Positions 34,271 to 42,372 of a DNA stretch of 64,000 nucleotides are shown here, one piece after another (within the stretch, counting starts at the first letter, position 1; the number at the start of each line of letters is the position of its first letter). The translations under genes were made by a program, and so were the position numbers. The stretch covers positions 1,674,001 through 1,738,000 of the forward strand of contig NZ_AP018448.1 of NCBI RefSeq assembly GCF_030294945.1. The letters are read 5' to 3'. This DNA is from Streptomyces graminofaciens (GTDB lineage: Bacteria; Actinomycetota; Actinomycetes; Streptomycetales; Streptomycetaceae). Under the pieces are notes generated by a model. That model was not told the DNA's origin. It made no database searches and saw only the letters and a list, made by a program, of their open reading frames with translations.

Positions 34271-35053
34271 ATGACTTCTGCAACACGTCCGCGTGCCCGC
34301 ACGCGCGCGCTGACCGGCACGCTCGCCGCGTTCAGCCTCTCGTTTGGCATGATCATGACTAGCGGGGCCTCGACCGCTAGCGCCGCCACCTGGCCGACAC
34401 CGACCAGCAGCAAGCCGGTGACCTCGACCATCAAGGTGACCGGCACCAGGGACGGCGGCATGGTGCGCTACTACGGCAGCGGCGACCTGGCCGGCGACGG
34501 TCAGGAAGAGGGCCAGGACCCGATCTTCGAGCTCGCGGCCGGCGCGACACTGAAGAACGTCATCATCGGCGCGCCCGGCGCCGACGGCATCCACTGCGAG
34601 GGCAACTGCACGCTGCAGAACGTGTGGTGGGAGGACGTCGGCGAGGACGCGGCGACCTTCCGCGGCGGCTCCACCTACACGGTGACCGGCGGCGGCGCCA
34701 AGAAGGCGGCCGACAAGGTCTTCCAGCACAACGGGCCGGGCACCCTGAACATCTCCAACTTCGCCGTCAGCGAGTTCAAGACGCTCTACCGCTCGTGCGG
34801 CGACTGCTCCACTCAGTACACACGCAAGGTCAACCTCAACAACATCGAGGTCACCGGGACGGGTTCGACCGCACGGCTCGTCGGCATCAACGTCAACCGC
34901 AACGACGTCGCGACCCTGCGCAGGATCACGATCCTCAACGACAGCGGTCGCAAGGTCGTCCCGTGCCAGAAGTACAACAACAACGACTCGGCCGGTACGG
35001 GCCCCGACAGCACCAACTGCCTGTACTCCGCCTCGGACATCACCTACAGGTGA
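34271..35053 (+). CDS. Secreted pectate lyase, PL3 family
   Basis: The protein is 260 aa. The signal peptide ends near ASTASAAT. The PL3 beta-helix is shown by QDPIFELAAGATLKNVIIGAPGADGIHC, NVWWEDVGEDAATF, and KVFQHNGPGTLNISNF, with Cys pairs IHCEGNC and YRSCGDC. It cleaves low-methyl pectin or polygalacturonate. It is cotranscribed with the PL1 gene from the operator-controlled promoter at 33032. A terminator-like hairpin follows. Confidence 0.95.
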   Translation: MTSATRPRARTRALTGTLAAFSLSFGMIMTSGASTASAATWPTPTSSKPVTSTIKVTGTRDGGMVRYYGSGDLAGDGQEEGQDPIFELAAGATLKNVIIGAPGADGIHCEGNCTLQNVWWEDVGEDAATFRGGSTYTVTGGGAKKAADKVFQHNGPGTLNISNFAVSEFKTLYRSCGDCSTQYTRKVNLNNIEVTGTGSTARLVGINVNRNDVATLRRITILNDSGRKVVPCQKYNNNDSAGTGPDSTNCLYSASDITYR

Positions 35054-35088
35054 GACCGCTCATCATCTGACCGGTGGGTCCCTTCCCT

Positions 35089-35132
35089 GACGGCCGGACG
35101 GCGCCTTCCCCCACGGGCCTCGTCCGGCCGTC
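35089..35132 (+). terminator. Hairpin downstream of the pectate lyase operon
   Basis: GACGGCCGGACG (35089-35100) and CGTCCGGCCGTC (35121-35132) are exact 12-bp complements with a 20-base loop. The right arm is repeated at 35148-35159, so two alternative stems are possible. Confidence 0.65.
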
Positions 35133-35268
35133 GGCCGTCGCAGACCTCGTCCGGCCGTCGGCCATCCGCGCGGGCGTCGCCACGGCCGTCGGCGCGGGGA
35201 GGGTGCTCGCCGCACGGAAGTGGGCTACCACCCGCGCGAGGAGGCGTTCGCCCGTACGAGTGGCGCGT

Positions 35269-35844
35269 TCACCAGGCCTTGCGCTCCCACAGCGGGCCGA
35301 CGCGCTCCCAGGCCTCGTCCCACTCGTCCAGCCGCCGCCGCTCCAGCCGTCCGCGTACGACCCTGCCGCCCACGTACGGCACGGCCGCCACGCACACTCC
35401 CGCCAGGATGCCGACGAGGGTGGCGCGCAGCCGGGCCTGGGACGCCGAGGCGGGCTGGGTCACGAGGCGGCCCTCGGTGTCCGTCCAGACGGTGACCGAG
35501 GTGCCCTCGGCGCTGGCGGGCTCGACCCGGGCCTGCCCGTCGCGCGCGGAGCCGTCCGGCGCCGACCAGCGGACCTTGGACCACACCCGGTCGGCCCCGT
35601 TCGCGTCGGCCGGCTGCGGCGCGTCCTGGGTGAGGGTCGCGGTGACCGGACGCCACTCGGCGCGCTGCCGGGCGAGACCGGCCTCGACGGAGTCCGCCGA
35701 CAGCAGTCCCGCGACCACCCCGCCGAACACGGTGAGGGCCCACACGGTGAGGACGACCCACCCCTCGAGCCGGTCGCTGCGCCGCCGCAGCGGATTGCGC
35801 CGCCATCGCCACAGCCACACCTTCGGACCACGGAATGCCGCCAT
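35269..35844 (-). CDS. Rv1733c-like two-helix membrane protein
   Basis: The protein is 191 aa from the ATG at 35844, GGAGGG eight bases upstream; the open frame continues to 36975 only as antisense of the next gene. Layout: basic N-terminus WLWRWRRNPLRRRSDRLEGW, a membrane helix (about 30-48), an extracytoplasmic domain of about 85 residues with VRWSAPDGSARDGQARVEPAS and VTVWTDTEGRLVTQP, a second helix (about 138-160), and a basic tail. This is the layout of the mycobacterial Rv1733c family, conserved in Streptomyces. Function unknown. Confidence 0.85.
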   Translation of the reverse strand: MAAFRGPKVWLWRWRRNPLRRRSDRLEGWVVLTVWALTVFGGVVAGLLSADSVEAGLARQRAEWRPVTATLTQDAPQPADANGADRVWSKVRWSAPDGSARDGQARVEPASAEGTSVTVWTDTEGRLVTQPASASQARLRATLVGILAGVCVAAVPYVGGRVVRGRLERRRLDEWDEAWERVGPLWERKAW

Positions 35845-36103
35845 CGCGGACACCCTCCTCATGGACGCGGGACATGCCGAACCGCTCTCCCATACGGGCC
35901 CGGCCCCACCGCTGCTCATGCGATGTGGGTCACCTCGCCCGGCCGCCGCCTCACCCGGCGCCCGCACCGCTCTCCCCCGGGTCCCCGACACCCCCTCTGA
36001 CCTGCGGTGAAACGTCCTCGGAGGGTAACTGTCAGTGCCGGGGTGCAGACTGGCCGGTGACCGAGACAACCGACTGAGACGAAGACGTCCGGAGGTGGTC
36101 GGC

Positions 36104-37189
36104 ATGGCCGACGTCCTGCTCACCGTGGGCACGCGCAAGGGGTTGTTCATCGGACGGCGGCGCGGCGGCGCCTGGGAGTTCGACGAGAGTCCGTACTTCA
36201 ACGCGCAGGCCGTGTACGCGGTCGCCATCGACACCCGCGCGGACACGCCCCGCCTTCTGGTCGGCGGCGACAGCGCGCACTGGGGGCCGTCCGTGTTCCA
36301 CTCCGACGACCTCGGCCGCACATGGACCGAGCCCGCGCGCCCGGCCGTCAGGTTCCCCAAGGACACCGGCGCCTCCCTGGAGCGGGTGTGGCAGCTGCAT
36401 CCGTCGGCCGCCGAGCCGGACGTGGTGTTCGCGGGCACGGAACCGGCGGCGCTGTACCGCTCGGAGGACCGCGGCGAGACCTTCGAGCTGGTACGGCCGC
36501 TGTGGGAGCACCCGACGCGCGACCAGTGGGTGCCGGGTGGCGGCGGGGAGGGCCTGCACACCGTCCTCACCGACCGGCGGGACGCGCGGGCGGTGACCGT
36601 CGCCGTCTCCGCCGCCGGGGTGTTCCGCACGCGGGACGGCGGCGAGAGCTGGACACCCTCGAACTCCGGGGTCTCGGCGGTGTTCCTGCCGGACCCGAAC
36701 CCGGAGTTCGGCCAGTGCGTGCACAAGGTCGCGCGGGACGCCGAGAAGCCGGACCGGCTGTATCTGCAGAACCACTGGGGGGTGTACCGCAGCGACGACG
36801 CGGGCGCGCACTGGTCGGACATCGGCGCGGGTCTGCCCTCGACGTTCGGATTCACCGCGGTCGCCCATCCGCGCCGCGGGGACACGGCGTACGTCTTCCC
36901 GATCACCGCGGACTCGGACCGGGTCCCCGCCGACCGGCGCTGCCGTGTCTTCCGCACGGCGGACGCGGGCGGCACCTGGGAGCCGCTGTCGCAGGGCCTG
37001 CCGCGCGAGGACCACTACGGCACGGTGCTGCGCGACGCGATGTGCACGGACGACGCCAACCCGGCGGGGGTGTACTTCGGCAACCGCAACGGCGAGGTGT
37101 ACGCGTCGGCCGACGACGGAGACACCTGGCGCCAGTTGGCCTCGCATCTGCCGGACGTGCTGTGCGTGCGCGCGGCGGTGGTGGGCTGA
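36104..37189 (+). CDS. BNR/sialidase-like propeller protein
   Basis: The protein is 361 aa from the ATG at 36104, GGAGG eight bases upstream. No signal peptide is seen, so it is cytoplasmic. Repeated Asp-box motifs of the form SxDxGxTW are clear: HSDDLGRTWTE, SEDRGETFEL, TRDGGESWTP, SDDAGAHWSD, TADAGGTWEP and SADDGDTWRQ, giving a six-bladed propeller like WD40/YVTN or sialidase-fold proteins. Catalytic residues of true sialidases are not evident. Often annotated exo-alpha-sialidase; the real function is unknown. Confidence 0.88.
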   Translation: MADVLLTVGTRKGLFIGRRRGGAWEFDESPYFNAQAVYAVAIDTRADTPRLLVGGDSAHWGPSVFHSDDLGRTWTEPARPAVRFPKDTGASLERVWQLHPSAAEPDVVFAGTEPAALYRSEDRGETFELVRPLWEHPTRDQWVPGGGGEGLHTVLTDRRDARAVTVAVSAAGVFRTRDGGESWTPSNSGVSAVFLPDPNPEFGQCVHKVARDAEKPDRLYLQNHWGVYRSDDAGAHWSDIGAGLPSTFGFTAVAHPRRGDTAYVFPITADSDRVPADRRCRVFRTADAGGTWEPLSQGLPREDHYGTVLRDAMCTDDANPAGVYFGNRNGEVYASADDGDTWRQLASHLPDVLCVRAAVVG

Positions 37190-37400
37190 GCGCCTTCCTT
37201 CAGGGAGATCGCAGCGAGAAAGGGCCGCCGTGAAGAGGGGGTGGGCCACAAAGAAAGGGGGATCACGTTGCCCGGATGGCACCCGTACCGATCACCAAAG
37301 CGCCCTGGAACGCGCACTGTTCGTCCACCGGACGGTCAACCCTGGTCGCCCTCCGACCGCCGGTTGATCTTCTCTGTCGCTACGGCAGTAGGGTGACGCC

Positions 37401-38078
37401 GTGGCACCACGACCCTTGCATGAAATCGTCGAACCGGGCTGGGCGAAGGCACTGGAACCCGTGGCCGGACGGATCGCCGAGATGGGCGACTTCCTGCGCG
37501 CGGAGATCGCGGCCGGGCGCACCTACCTCCCGGCCGGACCGAACGTCCTACGGGCCTTCCAGCAGCCCTTCGACGAGGTCCGCGTCCTCATCGTCGGCCA
37601 GGACCCCTATCCGACGCCGGGGCACGCGGTGGGGCTGTCCTTCTCGGTCGCGCCGGAGGTACGGCCGCTGCCGGGCAGCCTGATCAACATCTACCGCGAA
37701 CTGAACACGGACCTGGGTCTGCCCCAGCCGTCCAACGGCGACCTCACTCCGTGGACGCAGCAGGGCGTACTGCTGCTGAACAGGGCGCTCACCACGGCCC
37801 CGCGCAAGCCGGCGGCCCACCGCGGCAAGGGCTGGGAGGAGGTCACCGAGCAGGCGATACGGGCGCTGGCCGCGCGCGGACGCCCCTTGGTCTCCGTCCT
37901 CTGGGGCCGCGACGCCCGCAACCTCCGCCCCCTCCTCGGCGACCTCCCGTCCATCGAGTCCGCCCATCCCTCCCCCATGTCCGCCGACCGCGGTTTCTTC
38001 GGCTCGCGCCCCTTCAGCCGGGCCAACGACCTCCTGGCCCGCCAGGGCGGCGCCCCGGTGGACTGGCGCCTGCCATGA
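37401..38078 (+). CDS. ung: Uracil-DNA glycosylase, family 1
   Basis: The protein is 225 aa from GTG at 37401. It removes uracil from DNA in base-excision repair. Motifs: [21 protein letters not shown] (catalytic Asp and water-binding GQDPYP, near residue 66), LLNRALTT, and the C-terminal [20 protein letters not shown] (HPSP loop, leucine-loop replaced by Met-Ser). The length is normal for family 1. The last four bases overlap a downstream ATGA start. Confidence 0.96.
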   Translation: MAPRPLHEIVEPGWAKALEPVAGRIAEMGDFLRAEIAAGRTYLPAGPNVLRAFQQPFDEVRVLIVGQDPYPTPGHAVGLSFSVAPEVRPLPGSLINIYRELNTDLGLPQPSNGDLTPWTQQGVLLLNRALTTAPRKPAAHRGKGWEEVTEQAIRALAARGRPLVSVLWGRDARNLRPLLGDLPSIESAHPSPMSADRGFFGSRPFSRANDLLARQGGAPVDWRLP

Positions 38079-39844
38079 CCGGCGCCGGGGCGGAGCGCGG
38101 GGTACCGAGTTGTTCGGGGCCGCGCGACGCCCCGGCGGAAACACCGGAGGGCGGCTCCGTGCCGCCTCACGGCACATCGACCGGGGCTGGGGCCTCGAAG
38201 CCGCTGTCCGGCTCTGGGAGCAACTGCGCCACCCCTCTCGGGGCACACGGCGCGGAGGCCGGCAGGGCTGTCACGGCCACTGAGCGGGCATGTGAGGCCG
38301 CGGCTGGGCATACCGGGGCTTCCGAGCGGGGCGGCTTCACGGCCAGGGGCGCGGGTGGGTCGGCAACGGCGAGCACCGAGTTGGTCACGCGGCCCGGCGA
38401 CTCCGGGGTACCTGACGACGCGGCTGGACTCTCCTCCGTTTCCGGGCCGCATCACGTCCCGGCCCGGACTGCGGGTCGAGCGGCACCAGCGCACACCGAG
38501 ACAGCCGGAAGACCCCGCGATTCCGGCGCACTCAACGACACCGTCGGACTCACCCTCACTCCCGCACCGCATCACGTCGTGGCCCGGGCTGCCGGCGGGA
38601 CGCCCCGGGCTGCCGGCGGGACGGCACCGGCGCGCGCCGAGACCGCCGAGAGCCTCGGCTGTTCCAAGGCGCCTGACGACGCCGGACTCACCAGCGGCCC
38701 CGGACCGCGATGCGACGCGGCCCGGACCGGCGATGGGGCGGCACCGCGTCGTGACTCGGTCGAGGGTCTCGTTGGCCTCGTGACGGGCGGTGTTCTGTCC
38801 GTGGGTTCGCGTGGTCCTGGGGCCGCTCTCACGTCTGGGCCGGACTCGCTCGGCGCCGAGGCCCCTGTCGTTCTCGCCGTCGACTCCGGCGGCTCGGGCA
38901 TGCGTGTGGTGTTGGCCGTGGGGGGTCGGGTCGTCGGGGGGCCGGTGGTGTCGAAGGAGCCGGTGCGGACCGGGGTGCGGGGGATCGACGCCGGGCATTT
39001 GTTGGCGCAACTGCTGCCCGTGGCAAGGGGGTTGGTCGAGGATGCCGGGGTCGGGGCGCTCGCGGCGGTGGCCGTGGGGGCCGCCGGGTTCGCGACGCTC
39101 GGGGAGCGGATGCGGGCCGAGTTGCCGTCCGCTCTCGGGCGTGAACTGGGGGTGCGGCGGGTCGCGCTCGTCGCTGACGCCGTGAGCGCCTACACCGGGG
39201 CCCTCGGCCCCTCGCCCGGCGTGGTGATCGCCGCCGGGACGGGGCTCATCGCGATCGGCACCGACCTGGAGCGCTGGCGGCGGGCGGACGGCTGGGGTCA
39301 TCTGCTCGGGGACTGCGGCGGCGGGGCGTGGATCGGGCGAGCGGGGCTGGAGGCGGCGCTGCGGGCGCACGACGGGCGGCCCGGCGGTTCGGCGCGGCTG
39401 CTCACCCGTGCCGAGGAGCTGTTCGGCCCGGTGGCCGGGCTGCCCGGGCGGCTCTATCCGCGGCCCGACCGTCCGGCGGTTCTCGCGTCGTTCGCCCCCG
39501 AGGTCGCCGAAGCGGCCGCCCAGGCCGGGGACGACCCGGTGGCGGCGGACATCCTGCGCGCGGCGGCCCGCCACATGGCCGACTCCGCCGCCGCGGTGTG
39601 CCCCGCCTCGGGCGAGCCCCGAATCGCCCTCACGGGCGGCCTGTTCAAGCTCGGCGACCCCCTCCTCGTCCCCCTGGAGGCCGAGTTGGCCGAGCGGCTG
39701 CCGTATGCGCGGCGGGTGCCGGCCGAAGGCGATCCGCTGGCCGGTTCCGTGCGTATCGCGACCGATCTTGCCGTTGGCGGACTCCGGTTGCCGTACGACG
39801 AGCAGATGTTATACGTGGTGGCCGAAAAGCAGCACCCGAAATAG
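38075..39844 (+). CDS. BadF/BadG-type ATPase (N-acetylglucosamine-kinase-like) with repetitive N-terminal extension
   Basis: From the ATG at 38075, overlapping the ung stop as ATGA, the protein is 589 aa. The C-terminal 320 residues are an ASKHA kinase: [16 protein letters not shown] (phosphate 1), [20 protein letters not shown] (phosphate 2), [10 protein letters not shown] and ALTGGLFK (adenosine). The first about 250 residues have no known domain, contain three degenerate repeats and use far fewer G/C third positions than the kinase. A GTG at 38780 in frame is the alternative start, giving 354 aa, closer to normal family length. Expression of the extension is therefore doubtful. Confidence 0.8.
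   Translation: MTGAGAERGVPSCSGPRDAPAETPEGGSVPPHGTSTGAGASKPLSGSGSNCATPLGAHGAEAGRAVTATERACEAAAGHTGASERGGFTARGAGGSATASTELVTRPGDSGVPDDAAGLSSVSGPHHVPARTAGRAAPAHTETAGRPRDSGALNDTVGLTLTPAPHHVVARAAGGTPRAAGGTAPARAETAESLGCSKAPDDAGLTSGPGPRCDAARTGDGAAPRRDSVEGLVGLVTGGVLSVGSRGPGAALTSGPDSLGAEAPVVLAVDSGGSGMRVVLAVGGRVVGGPVVSKEPVRTGVRGIDAGHLLAQLLPVARGLVEDAGVGALAAVAVGAAGFATLGERMRAELPSALGRELGVRRVALVADAVSAYTGALGPSPGVVIAAGTGLIAIGTDLERWRRADGWGHLLGDCGGGAWIGRAGLEAALRAHDGRPGGSARLLTRAEELFGPVAGLPGRLYPRPDRPAVLASFAPEVAEAAAQAGDDPVAADILRAAARHMADSAAAVCPASGEPRIALTGGLFKLGDPLLVPLEAELAERLPYARRVPAEGDPLAGSVRIATDLAVGGLRLPYDEQMLYVVAEKQHPK
38397..38755 (+). repeat. Three degenerate ~120-bp repeats between ung and the BadF kinase domain
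   Basis: Three units share blocks GACTCCGG / GACGAC-GGACTC / CCGCATCACGTC / GGCCCGG / GCGGCACC-GCGC / CCGAGAC. Inside the second unit a 20-base segment (CGGGCTGCCGGCGGGACG with flanks) is duplicated. The frame of the kinase stays open through all of them. Confidence 0.65.
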
Positions 39845-40025
39845 GTATCAAACCCGCCTGTCGGACAAGCACCGCCATGCACAACCACAGACGGTACGCG
39901 GCAGTTGAATGCGGTACCGATCGGCCCTGATCGCCACGTAACTCATCAGACAAATCCGGACGGATACCGCTCACCTGCACCCTCCCCGAACAGGGGAGCC
40001 CAGGAAGCCAGTAGCATGCGGCGCC

Positions 40026-40949
40026 ATGAGCTCCCCCACTGGGCCCGCATCCGGCCTGCCTGTACGAATGCCGCGACCCCGCCAGCCGGGGCGACACCGT
40101 CGCCCCGAGCCCCTGGCGGCTCCCGAGGGCGCGCCCGCGCTCGTCCTCGCGGTGCCGGGCACGCCCAGCGCCGCCACGCGCAGCCTCGCCGAGGAGGTCG
40201 TGAGCATCGCGCGCTCCGAGCTCCCCGGCCTCGACGCCCGGATCGGGTACGTCGACGGGGACGGCGCGGAGTTCCCCACCCTGCAGTCCGTGCTCACGCA
40301 CGCCGCCGAGGAGCGCACCGCCCGCTTCGAGCAGGCCCGTGCCGCGGGCCTGGACGTCAAGGAGCCGGACGGCCCCGTCTCCGTCGTCGTGCCGCTGTTG
40401 GCCGGTCCGGACAGCGCGACGCTGCGCCAGGTCCGCCAGGCCGTCATGGAGAGCCGTGTCGCGGCCGACCTGACCGATGTCCTCGGCCCGCACCCGCTGC
40501 TCGCCGAGGCGCTGCACGTGCGTCTCTCCGAGGCCGGCCTGGCCCGCGCCGACCGCGCCCGCCTCTTCACCGTGGCGACCGCAGCCGACGGCATCATCCT
40601 CGCCTCTGTGGGCGGCGAGGAGGCCGTGCAGGCCGCCGGGATCACGGGCATGCTGCTTGCCGCGCGGCTCGCCGTGCCGGTGATGGCCGCCGCGCTCGAC
40701 CAGGAGGGCTCGATCCAGTCCGTGGCCGAGCAGCTGCGCTCCTCGGGCTCCCAGCAGCTCGCCCTCGCGCCGTATCTGATAGGGCCGGAGATCGACGCGG
40801 AGCTGGTCCTGGCGGCCGCTCAGGAGGCGGGCTGCTCCGCCGCCGAGGCGCTCGGTCCGTACCCGGCGATCGGCAAGCTGGCGCTCGGCAAGTACACGAC
40901 GGCGCTCGGCATCGCTCCGCAGCAGCCGCAGGGCATGCCGGTCCGCTGA
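40026..40949 (+). CDS. CbiX-like sirohydrochlorin chelatase family protein
   Basis: The protein is 307 aa. Two homologous halves of the type II chelatase fold are seen: ALVLAVPGTPSAATRSLAEEVVSIAR (where the catalytic His of true chelatases is replaced by Pro-Gly-Thr) and, later, VVVPLLAGPDSATLRQVRQAV and LALAPYLIGPEIDAELVLAAAQEAG. The active-site His seen in CbiX/SirB at the first strand is missing, so metal chelation is uncertain. An N-terminal Arg/Pro-rich 35-residue stretch precedes the domain. A CTCCCC/GGGGAG hairpin lies upstream (39982-39998). Confidence 0.8.
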   Translation: MSSPTGPASGLPVRMPRPRQPGRHRRPEPLAAPEGAPALVLAVPGTPSAATRSLAEEVVSIARSELPGLDARIGYVDGDGAEFPTLQSVLTHAAEERTARFEQARAAGLDVKEPDGPVSVVVPLLAGPDSATLRQVRQAVMESRVAADLTDVLGPHPLLAEALHVRLSEAGLARADRARLFTVATAADGIILASVGGEEAVQAAGITGMLLAARLAVPVMAAALDQEGSIQSVAEQLRSSGSQQLALAPYLIGPEIDAELVLAAAQEAGCSAAEALGPYPAIGKLALGKYTTALGIAPQQPQGMPVR

Positions 40950-40997
40950 GGCCGGCCGTACCCGGTGGGTACACCTCGTACCCCTGGTACACGCCGA

Positions 40998-41029
40998 AGG
41001 GCCCGCTCCCCGTCACAGGAGCGGGCCCT
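40998..41029. terminator. Bidirectional terminator hairpin
   Basis: AGGGCCCGCTCC (40998-41009) and its exact complement (41018-41029) form a 12-bp stem with an 8-base loop between the convergent CbiX-like and lactonase genes. Confidence 0.88.
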
Positions 41030-41046
41030 CGGCCGTTCTCGGGGTG

Positions 41047-42096
41047 TCAGCCGTCGAGGAGCACGCACGAGGCCGCGGGCGTCTCGATCGAGCCACGGCG
41101 GCGGGGCACTCCGGTGTCCGGGTCGACTGCGAACCATGTGACGTCCCCGGGGCGTTCGTTGGCGACGTACAGCCATCCCTCGTGGAACGTGACGTCGCGC
41201 GGCCAGTGGCCGCCACAGGGCACGGTCGTCACGAGGCGCAGCGCCGCGCCCGCCTCCTCGACCGCGAACACCGACAGCAGGTCCGGGCCTCGGGTCGCCG
41301 TCCACACGAAACGGCCGTCGGGCGAGACGACGACTTCGGAGGGGTACGCGTCGCCGTCGGGGGCGCCCGGGAGCACCGGGGTCTCGCCGAGCGGCTCCAG
41401 GAGCCCGTCGGCGGCGTTCCAGCGGCAGACGGTGACGGTGGGGGCGAGTTCGTTCAGCACATAGGCGTACGAGCCGGCCGGGTGGAAGGTGAGGTGGCGC
41501 GGCCCGGAGCCAGGGCGTAGGCGGGTCTCGCGGTGAACCACGGGTGTGCCGTCCCGCAAGGCGCACACTCGCACCGAGTCCGTGCCGAGGTCGACCGAGA
41601 CGAACCAGCGGCCGCCGGGGGCGGGGAGGACCTGGTGGGCGTGCGGGGTTCGCTGGTGCTCGGGGTGCGGGCCCGAGCCGGTGTGGCGGAGGGTGCCCGA
41701 CGCGGTGTGCGTGAGGGTGGCGTCGAGGCGGAGGGGGACGGCGGTGACGCTTCCGGAGCCGTGGTCGGCGGTCAGGACATGGTCGGCGAAGAGGGTGAGG
41801 TGGGTGGGGCCGCTGCCGACCGGTACCGGGGAACCTGCCGGTTCGGGCTTGTCGCCTGTCACGCGGTACGCGGCGATCGCACCCTCGGTCGTCTCGCCGG
41901 CCGCGTAGAGGGTGGTCCCGTCCGGGGAGAGGGTGAGGTACGAGGGGTCGGGGAAGTCGTCCGTGGTGCTCAGGACGGTCAGGGCGCCGGTTTCGGCGTT
42001 CACGGAGGCCAGGAGGATGCCCGGGCCTCCGGCCGACGTGTAGGAGCCGATGTAGGCCCGTCGTCGGCGCTTGTCGTTCGGTGTCGGTGCCGCCAC
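41047..42096 (-). CDS. Lactonase family (6-phosphogluconolactonase-like) seven-bladed propeller
   Basis: The protein is 349 aa from the GTG at 42096, seven bases after GGGAGGGG; upstream codons to 42219 have no ribosome site. The beta-propeller of the YbhE/Pgl group is clear: RRAYIGSYTSAGGPGI, PSYLTLSPDGTTLYAAGE, GPTHLTLFADHV, GSGPRHLTFHPAGSYAYVLNEL, PSEVVVSPDGRFVWTATRG and the last GHWPRDVTFHEGWLYVANE. Arg and His residues of the E. coli-like active site are present (PRHLTF). It may open 6-phosphogluconolactone or another sugar lactone. A DasR-type site lies upstream. Confidence 0.9.
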   Translation of the reverse strand: MAAPTPNDKRRRRAYIGSYTSAGGPGILLASVNAETGALTVLSTTDDFPDPSYLTLSPDGTTLYAAGETTEGAIAAYRVTGDKPEPAGSPVPVGSGPTHLTLFADHVLTADHGSGSVTAVPLRLDATLTHTASGTLRHTGSGPHPEHQRTPHAHQVLPAPGGRWFVSVDLGTDSVRVCALRDGTPVVHRETRLRPGSGPRHLTFHPAGSYAYVLNELAPTVTVCRWNAADGLLEPLGETPVLPGAPDGDAYPSEVVVSPDGRFVWTATRGPDLLSVFAVEEAGAALRLVTTVPCGGHWPRDVTFHEGWLYVANERPGDVTWFAVDPDTGVPRRRGSIETPAASCVLLDG

Positions 42097-42139
42097 TGTG
42101 GTCCCCTCCCGGTGGTGTGGTGTTCGGGGGACAGTAGCA

Positions 42140-42155
42140 GTAGGTCTAGACCAGT
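42140..42155 (-). promoter_or_regulatory. DasR-responsive element-like site (dre)
   Basis: GTAGGTCTAGACCAGT shares 13 of 16 positions with the dre consensus ACTGGTCTAGACCA(G/C)T, with the entire palindromic core GGTCTAGACC and the right half intact. It lies 44 bases upstream of the lactonase start. DasR is the GntR-type N-acetylglucosamine regulator of Streptomyces. Confidence 0.7.
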
Positions 42156-42189
42156 GGGTGTCGGGTGCGTGAGGGTTTCTGCCGCGGGG

Positions 42190-42315
42190 GTTTTCTTCGC
42201 CCCCGCCGCCCGTACCCATTCCCGTCCACTGGGGGCTGCGCCCCCAAGTCCCCCGGTTTCGGCTGCGGGTTCGTCGTGGCTGGTCGCGCAGTTCCCCGCG
42301 CCCCTTGCGGGGCGC
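42190..42315. repeat. Streptomyces dispersed intergenic repeat with two hairpins
   Basis: The stretch contains TGGGGGC-TGC-GCCCCCA (42230-42246) and GCGCCCC-TTGC-GGGGCGC (42298-42315), joined by GGCTGGTCGCGCAGTTCCCC. From memory this arrangement is frequent between genes in many Streptomyces chromosomes. It may act as a terminator between the FUSC and lactonase genes. Confidence 0.7.
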
Positions 42316-42372
42316 ACGTTCAGCCCCTCCCGCGTGTGTGGAGCGAGGTTCGGTAGCGCTAGCGACTCTCGC

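Noticed and set aside
35121..35165. Repeated CGTCCGGCCGTCGGCC segment
   Set aside because: Two short copies only; explained by alternative right arms of the terminator hairpin.
36104..37189. Secreted sialidase
   Set aside because: No signal peptide and no catalytic Arg triad seen; Asp boxes alone do not show sialidase activity.
40026..40949. True sirohydrochlorin cobalt- or ferrochelatase
   Set aside because: The catalytic His of the first strand is absent, so only family membership is claimed.
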